64,000 nucleotides of DNA from Rhodeus uyekii (lineage: Eukaryota > Chordata > Actinopteri > Cypriniformes > Acheilognathidae): positions 402,001-466,000 of the forward strand of contig JAWRVZ010000320.1 in the NCBI GenBank assembly GCA_037043235.1. Direction: 5' to 3'. This document shows positions 18,401 to 31,639 of the stretch, in pieces (positions within the stretch are counted from its first letter, which is position 1; each line of letters begins with the position of its first letter). A model generated the notes under the pieces. That model made no database searches. It saw only the letters and a program-made list of their open reading frames with translations, and was not told the DNA's origin. Made by a program: the position numbers and the translations under genes.

Positions 18401-20189
18401 TGTATGATCAAGAATTATATTACAATATTTTAAGTAGGTTCCGCTGTTGTAAGGAAGAAATTCCAGTAATCGCACCAACGCCTCCATGTCATGCTATACT
18501 TCACAAAAACACTTGAATATGCTGCAAACATCAACGCATCTTTCTATGCTGTATGTCTGTGTTCTCCCACAGTTTTACAATCGGTCAAATTTAGAAAATC
18601 ATCTAGTGTGTCCCAGGCTTTAAAACAAGAATACACTTGATGATTCTTCAAAATGAGCCGAATAAAGGACATTAAAAACAAAGAAAGCCGTCCAATGATC
18701 CTTCAAATTGAGATAGGTCACCTTTTGTTTGAGAAGCACGCTCAGCTTTGCTAATCAATGTGGTTTCCTGGAAAACTAGCAGGTCTGGGAACTCCTGATC
18801 TAGAAACTGAACTATACAATGCACATAGTTTTAACAAACTTCTTAAAAGCGGAGAAGCACATGAGAAGATCAGATGCCAGTCAATATAAGCTGAATGATT
18901 TTGCATGATTTGATGCATTGCTTATTCAGGAACACTTTAAATTGATCTGACTGCATTGACACAAGTGTCTGAGAACTGAACTGAGCTGGACGAGGACTGT
19001 TTTCTCCAGAGCTGCTGTATAAATGAAGCAAACTAATATAATAACTGGCCATCTTTATATCAGAACTGAATCAACACTGAACGGTTTTCTTCTAGAGCTG
19101 CTGTTCAGCCTAAATGAACTCTGTTTGCATCATGAAATTATTCTCCTGTAATTGCTGTAAAGCTGCTTTGAATCAATCTGTATCGTATAAAGTACTATAG
19201 AAATAAAGCTTGTGACACTCCTACATTAAAGCCTGAATGAAGCTCACTAAAGAAAAACAAATATCTTCAGATTAAAGTCCAAAAAACCTATTTTTAGGCT
19301 AGAGCGGACACCGATAAACACGATCACTCCAGACCGTTTCTCTCTGTTGTGAAGAAAGCAAACGCACATCAGCTCAACACACAATTCAAAACTAAAAATG
19401 GCCGCCCTTCTCCTCTTATAAGCTGACCCGTCATAATAAAAGTCCTTAGCAAACATAAGAGTCCCTCTAATTCCCCAGCAAACCAAATCACACATTCATG
19501 CATGTGCATAATAGGAAAAAAATTATTAATAAAAAATAATAATTTTTCTTTATTTCTTCACCTGGAGAATAACCTGTGTTTATGGGGCCTGAAAACCAGT
19601 GGATTATATTTTATCTCTTTTGGGGGGCGTGTGATTTTTCCATTTGGACTTTTGGGACTTGATGCATTTACTCATGTGTTGGAGGCTATAAAAGAGATAA
19701 CATTTTGGGTTCTGGTTGGTATTACTTTATGGTAAATAAGTCAACAATACAACCAAACTCTTCCTGTGCTGATGATTTGACCCTTTCATAAAGAGTAATA
19801 ATTGTTTATAACTCCTACTTCAGCTTGTATTATACAGTATAAAGGGTTTGGAGATATTCTTACGAGTTCATAAGCCTCGCTTTGGTCCACCGTATCTTCA
19901 GTGATCAAGTCCAGTGAAATAAACAGCAATTCTGATCACAACATCTCTTTCCACGCAGTGTCATGGAGATCATTTCAGTGGAAATCATTTGCATTTTCAT
20001 TCAACGTCCTGTAAGATGAGACCTGATCTGACTTTATCTTGTATCATTTTTGATCAGTTGACTTTGTTTTTGAGTCATTTGAGAAGCTGGATGAAAATAG
20101 ATGGAAAGTATAATTTGTTTAAACTACACAAATATTGTGATGCAAACTTTTTTTTTTCTAAAACTTAATCTCAGTTGTATTTAAAGTCA

Positions 20190-20523
20190 TCATGAGCAGA
20201 AGTGAAAGTGCTTGTGTTCAGAGCATTGAACCAATGAAAGAGTGAAACTGTGAGTTTGTGATTTGCATGTTCAGGTTTAGTGATTGTGATCCTCTCAGAA
20301 TAGAGCAGCTCCGTCTCCAGTAACATGTTCAAACCCCAAGAGCTTGATTTGACATTTCCTGCTGAATGCAGCTGTTCTCAACTATTGCAATGGATCAGAA
20401 GCAGCTGAAAGTTTGAATGAAGGACACACTGATCAATGATGCAGTCCAACACAAATGTAAGGCGTTCAGAAGCTTTATTGAATGAACATTGACAGACGGC
20501 TTGAGTATTGAGCTGTAAATCAC
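20190..20523 (-). promoter_or_regulatory. Second orphan Ig C 3' block with octamer
   Basis: Same block as 5020-5351. Octamer ATTTGCAT at 20261-20268 is intact. The C exon is absent and the pogo fragment follows at 20578. It lies about 1.6 kb upstream of the second pentraxin promoter. Confidence 0.75.
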
Positions 20524-20539
20524 TGCTGACATGAAGACC

Positions 20540-20940
20540 TCATTCACAAGTCCTTCAATCTGTTAGATCGAGACTATTTAGCCAGGGTTGGATCTCATCC
20601 ACCCATCAAGAGCTCGGCTGTATTGGGTCTTGAACGGGGCAAACACGGTCACATCGAGAGGCTGCATGCGATGGGATGTGTGGGGTGGGAGGGTGAGCAG
20701 AACAATGCCATTGCTCTTTGCTATTTCTACTGCTTTGAGTGAGATGTGAGAGTTAAGATTATCCAGGATTAGCAGCATGGGACGGTCAGGAGTGAAGTTA
20801 GTGTGCTGTATCAGGTGATCAAGGAACTCAGCCCAATATTTGTGTGAAAAAACATGCTCAACACAGAACCATGAGGTCCACTCCTTCATGGCCAAGGGGA
20901 AATGAGAGGGGCTTGAAAACATAATGGACACAATGACCAC
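20540..20940 (-). pseudogene. Pogo/Tigger-type transposase fragment, second copy
   Basis: 120 open residues with 'PMLLILDNLNSHISLKAVEI' and 'LLTLPPHTSHRMQPLDVTVF'. The TSH lost at 5.4 kb is present here. The N-terminal half is absent. Confidence 0.8.
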
Positions 20941-22171
20941 AAATGTCTCACATTACCCCACTCTCCCCTATGACATAAGAATCTTAACATAAATGTGAGT
21001 ACAACTTTGGACAGGTGGTGGCGCTAGAGAGATTGAGTTAGAGACTTCAAATTTGCTATGGTGAATGATTGGACTGTCCTTTATCAGAGTCCCAGATTTG
21101 ATCATTTTCTTGCAAACGGTTCTATGACCTGCCATAGACTTCCATGGCAGAAGAAGAAGAAGAAGAACCGGAACAAAAACAATAGGTGCCATCGTACCTT
21201 CGGTGCTTAGCCCCTAATTATAATTTCAGTTTTTGACATCAGTCCATCATAGTAGTCACCAATTCTAAAACTACAAACTATCGTCACTAAAGGTTTCTTC
21301 AATTGACTGCACTACTGACTCCTGGGGTCTCATTTATAAAGCATGCGTACGCACAAAACGGGTCTGGAAATGTACGTACGCCAGTTTCCACGCAAAGGTT
21401 GTGATCCATAAAAAACAAATTGACAGGAATGTGTGCACATTTAAGCAAACTTTGACCCGTGACATCTGCGATTTATAAAGGGAATGTTCCTGACAGGTGT
21501 GCATACACACGGTTTTATAAATCTGAATATGTCCTCAAGAACAGGTCCTCAAATGTCTTGGAACTTTCAAAAAACACAGAAATCCCTAATACATTAACCC
21601 CTAATTACTAATACATTGTCATTCTAATACTAATACTTAATCTCTCAAATCATAAAAAATGTATATGAATGGAAAGTGTGTATTTTTGAATGCTATCTGT
21701 TTTTCAAAAATTAAATGACCTTATGTTTTTGCAGTCCTGTGCTGTTATTTTATAGTATAAATGGGAGCAACTGCAAAACTGCATGTAATGTAACCTTTTA
21801 CTGGTTAAACTGGGGGCGTTAAAAAAGATGACTAGGCTCATGTATATGAATATGGGCTCAACCCAACCTGCAGATAAATACTCATGACTCTTCTAGTCAA
21901 AATCATCTCTGAGACAAACATCTGACCTGAACTGATCTTCTCTCTGAGAACAACTGTTGAACATCGTAAATATTTGTAGCTTGAACCTTTTGTGTATTTG
22001 TCGTACAAAAGTGATTCAACACTTAGTAGTACTAAACTGTTGTTGTTTAGTTTGTGTGCCTGTGTATGTCTATATATATATATATAATAACAATCAAGCA
22101 GTGAATAATTTATTTGCTAAAATGAGTAATGGATTTTCTTTTGCATTTTTTCCCTCCAGACCTGCATCAAG

Positions 22172-22995
22172 ATGTTGGTTTTATTTTTCTGTCTGCTTTC
22201 TCTGACAGCAGCGGCTGCTGAAGGTATCGTAAGAAACATTTATTTCAGCGATTTAAATGAGAAGGATTTTGTGTCTATATTGTGTTTTGTCTTGCAGTGG
22301 GTCTTGGTGGTAAAGCGCTTCTGTTCCCAAACGAGACTGATTCAAGTTATGTTAAACTCACTCCTACAAAGCCTCTGAGTCTTACAGCATTTACCCTCTG
22401 CATGCGTGTGGCGACGGAGCTCCAGGGCGAGAGAGAGATCATTCTGTTCGCCTACCGGACACCCGACATCGACGAGCTCAATGTGTGGAGAGAGAAAGAC
22501 GGGCGCTTGGCCTTGTATATTCAGTCTAGTCAAGATGCCGCATTCTTCCGTCTGCCTCCTCTCTCCAGCTTTCACACTCACCTGTGCGTCACCTGGGAAT
22601 CTGCGACGGGTCTTACTGCCTTTTGGGTGAATGGACGGCGCGGCGTGTACCAGGTCTACAGAAAAGATCGCTCAGTTCGTCCTGGCGGCATCATCCTGCT
22701 CGGCCAAGATGCTGATAAATATCTGGGTGGTTTTAATGCAAAGCAAAGCCTTGTTGGTGAAATTGCTGATGTGAAGATGTGGGATTATGTTCTCTCTGGC
22801 ACTCAGATTAAGGCAATGTATTCATATAAAGACCTGTATGTGCCGGAGGGAAACATTTTTGACTGGAACACCGTCAATTATCAAACTGCGGGAAATGTGC
22901 TGGTGGTTGAAAATGAATCAGTTGTAACATCAAACACTTTGTCATCCCCACAATTGTTCATCTTTGTGATCTGTTCATCTCTTTTAATAAATTAG
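22172..22995 (+). CDS. Pentraxin (C-reactive-protein-like), right copy, two exons
   Basis: Exon 1 22172-22223, exon 2 22298-22995; 249 residues. It is nearly identical to the left copy: 'HLCVTWES' signature, the Cys pair, and the hydrophobic C-tail (here 'LFIFVICSSLLIN') are kept. Differences include 'TPDIDELNVWREKDGRLALY' against 'TADFDELNVWREKDLFALY', i.e. changes near the calcium/ligand face and a one-codon indel, plus S-P for S-T before the tail. Both copies have intact splice sites and frames, so both may be expressed. Secretion, or membrane attachment by the tail, is inference. Confidence 0.9.
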
Positions 22996-23325
22996 CGGTG
23001 TAGGGGCAAACAAATAATTTTTTCTCAGCATTACCTCTGCAGTGTCTGTGTATAATTTGGAAGAAAGAGTTGAATATTGAAAAAGGGGTTCAACTGGTCT
23101 ATATACTAAACTTGCATATTTTCTCTTTCGCCATCAAGAAACACACATGCATCCATCAACCATGATATCAGAGGTTGTTAATCAGTTCATTAGTAATATA
23201 AACTTACTCAGCCCACATTATTTCATCTTAATGTTTTAAAAACATTTAAGTGCAATTCCTGAAGAACTAAACTAGCCATAATCCTACAGCGAAATATCTG
23301 CCAGTCAAAGAATCAGTGACGCACT

Positions 23326-23737
23326 CTCCCATTCTGCACTGCCAGTAATCGAGACTGGTGTAATGGTCATTTTATTTATAGGGAAATGCTAGTATTATAA
23401 CATCAAAAGCACCAAAGACATTAACATTTATGTGAATATACACGGAAAGTGTCATCACGAACAGGCGGAACACAGACATAAGTGACAGTTTCTATTACAT
23501 TGCAAGTAGACCGTAGATGATACTAGGGTTGTAGTTCCAGAATGCAGGTGAATAAACTGGAAAGCTTATCTGGTGAACAGTAGATGGAAAAATACAACAC
23601 AGAAGACGTAGAAGACACACAGGACACATGGAGACACGGAATGTGTAGACTTCAGTCTTGAGGATAATCACAACTGGATTATTATATTCTTGGCACGAGA
23701 GACGAGCGCAGACACTGAGTGCAGAGTGAGGGCTGGT
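23326..23737. other. Non-coding, copy-specific insert
   Basis: Sequence not present after the left pentraxin. No ORF or known repeat recognised. Confidence 0.4.
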
Positions 23738-24435
23738 GATTGGTGACAGGTGTTCAGAATTCCAGTGATGATTGGTGACAGGTGTTCAGAATTCCAGTGA
23801 TGATTGGTGACAGGTGTTCAGAATTCCAGTGATGATTGGTGACAGGTGTTCAGAATTCCAGTGATGATTGGTGACAGATGTTCAGAATTCCAGTGATGAT
23901 TGGTGACAGGTGTTCAGAATTCCAGTGATGATTGGGGACAGGTGTTCAGAATTCCAGTGATGATTGGGGACAGATGTTCAGAATTCCAGTGATGATTGGT
24001 GACAGGTGTTCAGAATTCCAGTGATGATTGGTGACAGGTGTTCAGAATTCCAGTGATGATTGGTGACAGGTGTTCAGAATTCCAGTGATGATTGGTGACA
24101 GATGTTCAGAATTCCAGTGATGATTGGTGACAGGTGTTCAGAATTCCAGTGATGATTGGTGACAGGTGTTCAGAATTCCAGTGATGATTGGTGACAGGTG
24201 TTCAGAATTCCAGTGATGATTGGTGACAGGTGTTCAGAATTCCAGTGATGATTGGTGACAGGTGTTCAGAATTCCAGTGATGATTGGTGACAGATGTTCA
24301 GAATTCCAGTGATGATTGGTGACAGGTGTTCAGAATTCCAGTGATGATTGGGGACAGGTGTTCAGAATTCCAGTGATGATTGGTGACAGGTGTTCAGAAT
24401 TCCAGTGATGATTGGTGACAGATGTTCAGAATTCC
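23738..24435. repeat. 32-bp minisatellite, about 22 units
   Basis: Unit begins GATTGGTGACAGGTGTTCAG and continues AATTCCAGTGAT. Units differ at two sites only: GGTG/GGGG and CAGG/CAGA. There are no intervening spacers, so it is not a CRISPR-like array. It lies between the pentraxin gene and the 25-kb pogo relic, only in the right copy. Confidence 0.97.
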
Positions 24436-25290
24436 GAAGGTTGTGATGGCATGAATGAGTATGGTGCTGTGAGCATGGCTGAGCTTGTGCCAGAAAGAGA
24501 GTATCTTTGAATGCTCTCTTTTTTTATCAATAAAATGATCATATGTTTTTTTTGCAGTCCTGTGACGTTATTTTATAGTATAAATACAAGTAAGGGAAAG
24601 TGGGGTTTTACATTTGCTCCTCTCTAAGCGAGGTAAAATGATATCAGGAAAATTTACACATTTTCCATTAATTCAGGAAGTTTCCTAGCAATGAAAATTA
24701 TCAGAATTCAGGACGAAGGTCAGTGAAAATATGAGTGATTTTAAAAAGTGGTCTTGTGCATCACTTTACCCCAGCTGAGGGGTAAACTGAGACAGACCAG
24801 AAAAATCAAGGGGGTAAAGTTAACCAGCAGGAGGTAAATTGATCCACTTACTATTTCCATTCTGAAACTACCATAACAATACATGTTGTAACACTTAGAA
24901 TCCTGACAGCTATCTTGACAACCTTACATTCCAGAACTAATGCTAGACTAGTAACAGAATCATGGGGATCGGTCAATTCATCAAAAAAAAAAAATTCACT
25001 TGAAAGTATCTCTCAAATATAACAAAATATCATTCAAAATGTTTTAATTAACATTCAAATTACAGAGAGAACCAGTTTCAACGCAGTCTGAGGGTCAGAA
25101 CACAGGACCCTTAGAGCCGGCTAGTGTCTGGGGGTCAGAGAAAAGGACAATCAGAACCAGCTAGAACAGCCTGGGACTCCCTCTCTTAGACCCACCTGGA
25201 TCAGAACATCAGCCCACTGTCATACTCCACAACGAGGCCTACTCTACAATCCAGTCCTGAAGGTTAAAGGGAAAGATGAGGAGTTGCTCT
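24436..25290. other. Non-coding, includes short piece of pentraxin upstream sequence
   Basis: 'TTTTTGCAGTCCTGTG' with 'TTATTTTATAGTATAAAT' (24550-24595) matches 6590-6625 upstream of pentraxin. The rest has no recognised gene. Confidence 0.4.
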
Positions 25291-26870
25291 CTCCGTGTGG
25301 TTCCTCCAGGCTCTTGGGTTGAGGCAGCTTCTTCACCACATCACTGTTAGGAACATGTGCCACATCATTTTCCTTTATAGCAAATGTGGGTCTCTCCCAC
25401 TCACTTTCGTGTTTCCCTGGATTCTTCTGAGAAATTGTGCAAGTTTTTCGTCATCCTCAACTTTTTTAACCATGCCAATGCAACGGACACTCCTGTGTTT
25501 GGTTGCAAAGTTAACTATGACAAAGTTACCCATGGACAGATCTGTCTTTTCTTGATCACTTCTCTCATCCTCAGAGCTCTCTTCGTCAGACACATTATCA
25601 ACTGAGACGGGGTTATCAACATGATCTTGGTGTTGCAAGCATCAATGCTCTACTGATTGAGCTACAGGAAAGCTCATTGCAGGAAAGGACATCACTCTCC
25701 TCAGAGCTGCTAACTATGATATTATTTTTAGTTGCTTTCTTTTTAGATTTTCCTTTTTCTTTGCTATTTTCTTGCTTTTTCCCTGCCAGTTTCTTTTGTC
25801 TTTCTTTAAGCGTTTTCAATTGCTTGCTTCTCAGGAGCATCAGTTAGGATGGCTGTCTTTACACGCTTTGGCTTGTTTTTTTGTTCAGGGGTAGTGGGAT
25901 TTGACAAGGAGACACATATACAGTTCGGCTGGGAACAAGTGGCACATCTGAGTCAGCTGGCGAGGCACATTCACAAGTCCTTCCATCTGTTAGATCGAGA
26001 CTATTTTGCCAGGGTTGGATCTCATCTACCAATCAAGAGCTCGGCTGTATTGGGTCTTGAACGGGGCAAACACGGTCACATCGAGAGGCTGCATGCGATG
26101 GGATGTGTGGGGTGGGAGGGTGAGCAGAACATTAACGTTGCTCTTTGCTATTTCTACTGCTTTGACTGAGATGTGAGAGTTAAGCTTATCCAGGATTAGC
26201 AGCATGGGACGGTAAGGAGTGAAGGTAGTGTGCTGTATCAGGTGATCAAGGAACTCAGCCCAGGTGTCTTCATTCATCCATTATTCTGATAGAGGTACCT
26301 TTGGCTCCTTGACGTGCTCCTATCATGAAACAGTACTTACACTTAACTCTGGGGAAGATAAATATAGGAGGTTTATTGCAGCTGCTCTTCTGGACTTCTT
26401 TCCTTCCTTGACCTCAGCGGCTGTACTCTCCATCTCCCCGAGGGGTGTTTTGCCCTAGGTTGTCTTCCTGGTGTATTGCCTTGGCATGATGGCTTTAATG
26501 TTTATGACATTACAAATGAAACATATGTAATGTTCCTCATGTCTCACTTTAGAAAAAACGATTTCTCTTATAAATTTAGGATAATCTTCAGCTAGCATCA
26601 TCACATGGTTTTATATGTTGGTAGATCATCAACATGTATGATATAAGTTTTTCTACCTGCATCAGTTTGCTGTGGCACAACAGTTGATTAAGGTGACAGC
26701 AAGAAAATTTACTTTTACATGCAAAAAAATTATTTGTGTGGAAAAAAACATGCTCAACACAGCACCATGAGGTCCACTCCTTTATGGCCAAGGGGAAATG
26801 AGAGGAGCTTGAAAACATAATGGTCACATGACCACAAATGTGTTCCATTGCCTAGATACAGGGGGTGTCT
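25290..26870 (-). mobile_element. Pogo-type transposon relic, third copy, broken
   Basis: Minus strand. DDE block 'PMLLILDKLNSHISVKAVEI' and 'LTLPPHTSHRMQPLDVTVFA' lies at 26026-26277. A Lys/Ser-rich C-terminal region ('KKLAGKKQENSKEK', 'VSSSEESD') lies at 25690-25840. A tail with 'SDEESSEDERSDQEK' lies at 25375-25620. A piece of the domain start ('KEWTSWCCVEHVF') is displaced to about 26735-26850. It is broken by a tRNA-SINE at 25610-25680 and other inserts. It shows what the 5.4- and 20.6-kb fragments lack. Confidence 0.7.
25605..25685 (-). mobile_element. tRNA-derived SINE head inside pogo relic
   Basis: 'ATCTTGGTGTTGCAAGCATC' and 'TACTGATTGAGCTACAGGAA' are the reverse complement of a tRNA-like A/B-box module. 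It interrupts the pogo C-terminal coding region. Confidence 0.6.
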
Positions 26871-27009
26871 CACATTACCCCACTCTCCCCTATGACATGC
26901 TTCATATAGTCTCTCATTATATGAATCCATATAATAATCATCTATTATGGAAACAGAAAACTGCATTCAGTAACTGCAAAATTGCATGGCAACAATATGG
27001 CAGAGAGGA

Positions 27010-27860
27010 AGTTTAGCCAATTATGACAAATTTGATTTCTGTGTTCTCAGCTTGAATCAAGGAACATATTAAGACAATTTGTTTTGCCATAGGTTAACGT
27101 AATCAAAAGTTATTAGCGTATTTGTAAATGTTTTATAACTTTTGACCACAATGTGGCGCTGCCCGGAAACTTTGTGTCGTATCAGGCCAAGGGGCTGAAG
27201 ACACGTACTAAGTTTCGTAATGATACACCAATGTGTTTGTTAAATATAGCATTTTATGACAAAATATAAAATGGCCGACGCTCAATGCATTTAATGCATG
27301 ATGCATTGAATCTAAAGAGACCAGTTTTATGATTTTTCGCCAAAGCGTTCAGGAGTTATAAGCAAAAATGTAATTTTTTCATATCTCCTGACCACTACGG
27401 GGCACTGCGCCAAAACTCGGCATGTAGTGCCAGATCAAGGTTGCCATGACACAAATCCCGTTTGGTCGGAATACGCTAATGCATTGCGGGGATATAGCCT
27501 CGCTTTCATTTTGACTGCCATTTTGTCGAATTCATTTGTGAGTTAATCGAAAATGGTTTGACAAATCAACTTGATTTTAATCAATTTTTGTCAGCATTGT
27601 TTGGAGGTGATGTGATTCAATTTTCGTGAAAATCGGACAAACGGCCTAGGAGGAGTTTGTAAAATTCAAAATGGTGGAAACATTTTCATGATGGAAAATG
27701 ACGTCATAGGGTGCAATCGAATTGTCTTGAAAGTGGACATTTCTAGGCCTTGTGGTTCAAGAGTTATTAGCATAAATGCATGTGCAACTTTGGACAGTTG
27801 GTGGCGCTAGAGGGATTGAGTTAGAGACTCTAATTTTGCTCTGTTGACAGATCAGACTAT
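27010..27860. repeat. Unclassified interspersed repeat without ORF
   Basis: Internally repetitive phrases such as 'TTATTAGCGTATTTGTAAAT', 'GACCACAATGTGGCGCTG' and 'GACCACTACGGGGCACTG', 'AGGAGTTATAAGCAAAAATG' and 'AAGAGTTATTAGCATAAATG' recur in the same order at intervals. No coding capacity. A short related piece ('GTGGCGCTAGAGAGATTGAG') is at 5875-5900 and 21018-21040. Confidence 0.5.
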
Positions 27861-27869
27861 CCTCTATTA

Positions 27870-27960
27870 GAGTGTAACACCAGCTGGATCATTCTGTTCG
27901 CCTGCCGCATGTCTGAAGATGACGAGCTCAACGTGTGGAGAGAGATAAAGAACAAAGAAA
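27870..27960 (+). pseudogene. Pentraxin exon-2 fragment, second copy
   Basis: Same remnant as 8400-8520, with 'WIILFACRMSEDDELNVWRE', again followed by the orphan pentraxin promoter block. Confidence 0.75.
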
Positions 27961-28039
27961 AAAAAATTGCAGTCCTGTGTTGTTATTTTATAGTATGAAT
28001 GCAAGTATGACATGCTTCATATAGTTTCTCATTGAGGGA

Positions 28040-28482
<443 letters not shown>

Positions 28483-28519
28483 ATATGAGTATGATAGTTC
28501 TCCAGAATGGGTGATTACC

Positions 28520-31110
28520 TGGTATTGAGTCAAGTCATGTCACTTTTATTTATAGACAGTGGTCACAAGAAAACAATAAAACAAAAGTTTGTTTTGGCTG
28601 AACAGCAAAATCAATAAAATTGAAGAATATCAAGTGTTTAGTGAACTCAACTAAGTAAGCCAGAGGCAACAGTGGCAAGAAACCAAAACTCCAGCAGGTG
28701 ACGTAATGAATGAAGAACATAATGGAGAAAAAACCTTGGGAGAAAACAGGCTCTGTCAGGGGACCAGTTCTCCTCTGGCCAACAGCCAAACAGTGCATGA
28801 TTATTAGATTGACAACAATTCAGGTCAAAATATTAAATTCAGTTCGGTCTGGTTGGAGATGGGATTCATGATCATCACAGGGGAGGGTCTAGTAGAGTCA
28901 CGGTCTCTGCAGACACTTCAGGGTTGAGTTGTGTTCATGTCCAGGTGCAGCTCCTTCATCTGATCTGAATACGGCTCACTATGGCAACCTCAGGATAAAC
29001 AGAGACTAATATCAGCATAGATGGCATTCTTTTTCTGATGTAACAAGTACATCAGATGTTATGGGAAAGTTCCTGGTTCCGGCTGAGCTAAATTATGCAG
29101 CCTAACAATCATTTTACATGATTTGGATTAAAAAATGTATGTATAATGTGTTATGTGTAAGCCAGGTTGAAGAGAAGTGTTTTTAGTCTAGATTTAAACT
29201 GACAGAGTGTGTCTGCTTCCCGAACTGTATTAGGAAGACTGTTCCAGAGTTTAGGAGCTAAATAGGAAAAGGATCGCCTTTGGTAGTTGACTTTGATATT
29301 CTAGGTATTATAAGCTGGTCAGTATTTTGGGATTGCAATGGACGTGAAGGACTATAATGTGTTAAGAGATCGCTCAAGTACTGTGGAGCTAAACCATTTA
29401 ATGCTTTTAGTAATTAGCAAGATTTTAAAATGTATTCGGTGTTTAATAGGAAGCCAGTGCAGGTTTGACAGAACTGGGCTAATATGCTCATACTTCCTGG
29501 TTCTAGTAAGAACTCGAGCTGCTGCATTTTGGACCAGCTGGAATTTGTTTATTAAGCATGCAGGGCAACCACCTAGTAGAGCATTACAATAATCTAGCCT
29601 TGAACTCATGAACGCATGAACTAACTTTTCGACATTTGTCTTTTAGAGCATATGTCGGAATTTAGATTTATTTTTAAGATGGAAGAATGCAGTTTTACAG
29701 ATGCTAGAAACATGGCTTTCAAATGAAATTCTGGTATCAAAGAGCACACCCAGGTGTCTAACTGACGTCGAAGACTTGACAGAGCAGCAATCGAGTGTTA
29801 GACAATTGTCTAGGGTATTACGTGCAGAACTTTTTGGTCTAATAATTAGAATCCCTGTTAAGCAGTAGAATGTTATTAGTCATCCAATTTCTTATATCAG
29901 TTATGAATTCTGTTAATTTATTGAATTGGTACGTTTCATCAGGATGAGAAGAAATATAGAGCTGAGTATCATCAGCGTAACAGTGAAAGCTAATGCCATG
30001 CTTCCTAATAATTGCATCCAAAGGAAGCATTTACAAGGTGAAAAGCAACGGTCCTAGAACTGAAGCTTGAGGAACTCCATACTGAACCTGTGATCGATAT
30101 GACATCTAATTAACTGCTACAAACTGATAACGGTCAGATAAGTATGATTTGAACCAACGAGTTTAGACAATTCTTCCTCCAAGATAGTAATGAAGGAGTG
30201 GAATTTTTCTTCAGGGACGCTTCAATTTACTGTCTTTTGTGATATTGTAGTAGACGGTTGCATGGTTATTTTCTCTCTAATATTATACATTTTGCAAGTA
30301 AAGAAGTTTATAAAGTCATTACTGCTGTGCTTTTTTAAAGTATCTGAGGTTGAGGCTTTAATACAGTGACTAAATTAATCTCGTTAATTTAGTCACTGTA
30401 TCAAATAAATACCTAGGGTTGTATTTGTTTTCTTCTAAGACGGTAGAAAAGTAAGCAGATCTATCTGATTTTAAGACCTTTCTGAATGCAATAGAGCTGT
30501 CTTTCCATGAAATGCGAAAAACCTCAAATTTAGTTTTTTTCCAGCTCTGCTCCATTTTTCTGGCTGCTCTCTTGAGGGCCCGGGTGTGCTCGTTGTACCA
30601 CGGTGTTGGACTAGTTTCTTTAAGCACAACAGAGCAACAGTGTCTAAAGTGCTGGAAAAGAGAGAGTTAATAGTTTCTGTTGCAACGTCAAGTTCTTCTA
30701 GGCTATCTGGGATGTTAAGTAGATGAAACTGATCAGGAAGATTATTTATAAAGCTATCTTTTGTGTTAGGAGTGATAGTTCTACTATATTTATAACAGGG
30801 AGTTAGTTTTTCGACTTTGGCTAAGGGTAATCTACATGCAACTAAGTAATGATCTGAGATGTCATCGCTCTGCTGCAGAATTTGAACAGTATCAACATTG
30901 ATTTCATGCGAAAATATCAGATCTGATTATGAGAATGAGTGGATCCTGACACAATTTGTCTAACTCCAATAGAGTTTAAAATGTCTCTAAATGCCAATCC
31001 AAATGCATCTTTTTCATTATCTACATCGATATTAAGGAGCAGGTCATGGTCATGAACTTCTGGTTCATCACAGAGAAGAAAAAGATCTATCACTAGAACA
31101 TTTTCATTCA
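28520..31110 (-). mobile_element. LINE (L2/CR1-like), sister of 9040-12040, shortened
   Basis: Endonuclease end 'NIDVDNEKDAFGLAFRDIL' (30917-31111), linker 'TPWYNEHTRALKRAARKMEQ' (30370-30627), RT piece 'HGISFHCYADDTQLYISSHP' with intact YADD (29839-30030), and C-terminus 'QNAAARVLTRTRKYEHISP' (29352-29609). About 0.5 kb between RT and linker is deleted near 30150 relative to the sister copy. Confidence 0.8.
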
Positions 31111-31490
31111 CCGCTCCTTACTGGAGGAACAATCTTCCTGCCCTCATCCAGAATGCAGAATCTTTGTCAAAGTTTAAAAGACTACTGGAAACACATCTCT
31201 TCCATGAGCACCTAACATGACACACACACATTTACAAAACTCTTACTCGCTCTTTCCCCCAGGCTTGTTCTACTTGTGTATGAAATGTTCAAAACTTTGT
31301 ATTGTAAGCATTCTTATGTACTTTGTATCTTCAGGACAAATCGATTTCTGTACTCCTCTAATTATAAATACCTTTGGATCAAAGCGTCTGCTAAAATGAA
31401 TAAATGTAAATGAATCAAACTCATGACCTCGGTGTTGTAAACACCAATGCTCTACTGGTTGAGCTACAGGAAAGCTCTCCTCTATTTCTG
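31080..31490. mobile_element. LINE 3' fragment (+) followed by tRNA-SINE head (-)
   Basis: 31080-31400 matches 12041-12340, with a 40-bp extra piece near 31330; 31415-31485 matches the SINE at 12341-12425. This composite sits directly before V3. Confidence 0.6.
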
Positions 31491-31639
31491 CTTTGCTGTG
31501 AGTGAGTGAGACACATTTGAGAGGAAACACTTTGAATTTGTGTCCCACCCCTGAGACTGGAGCTCAATATCAGAGCGTCTGTCAGTCAGACTGTCAATCC
31601 AACATCACTGTCCTTCAGTTTCACTCATTCCCAGGAAAG

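Larger units (their letters stand above)
18405..23325. repeat. Segmental duplication, right copy (pentraxin unit)
   Basis: Collinear with 3185-8190. It has the orphan Ig 3' block, pogo fragment and pentraxin gene in the same order. 18405-20185 has no gene. After about 23320 the copies part. Confidence 0.9.

Noticed and set aside
23738..24435. CRISPR-like array
   Set aside because: Units are directly abutting with no unique spacers, and the genome is a vertebrate's; it is a minisatellite.
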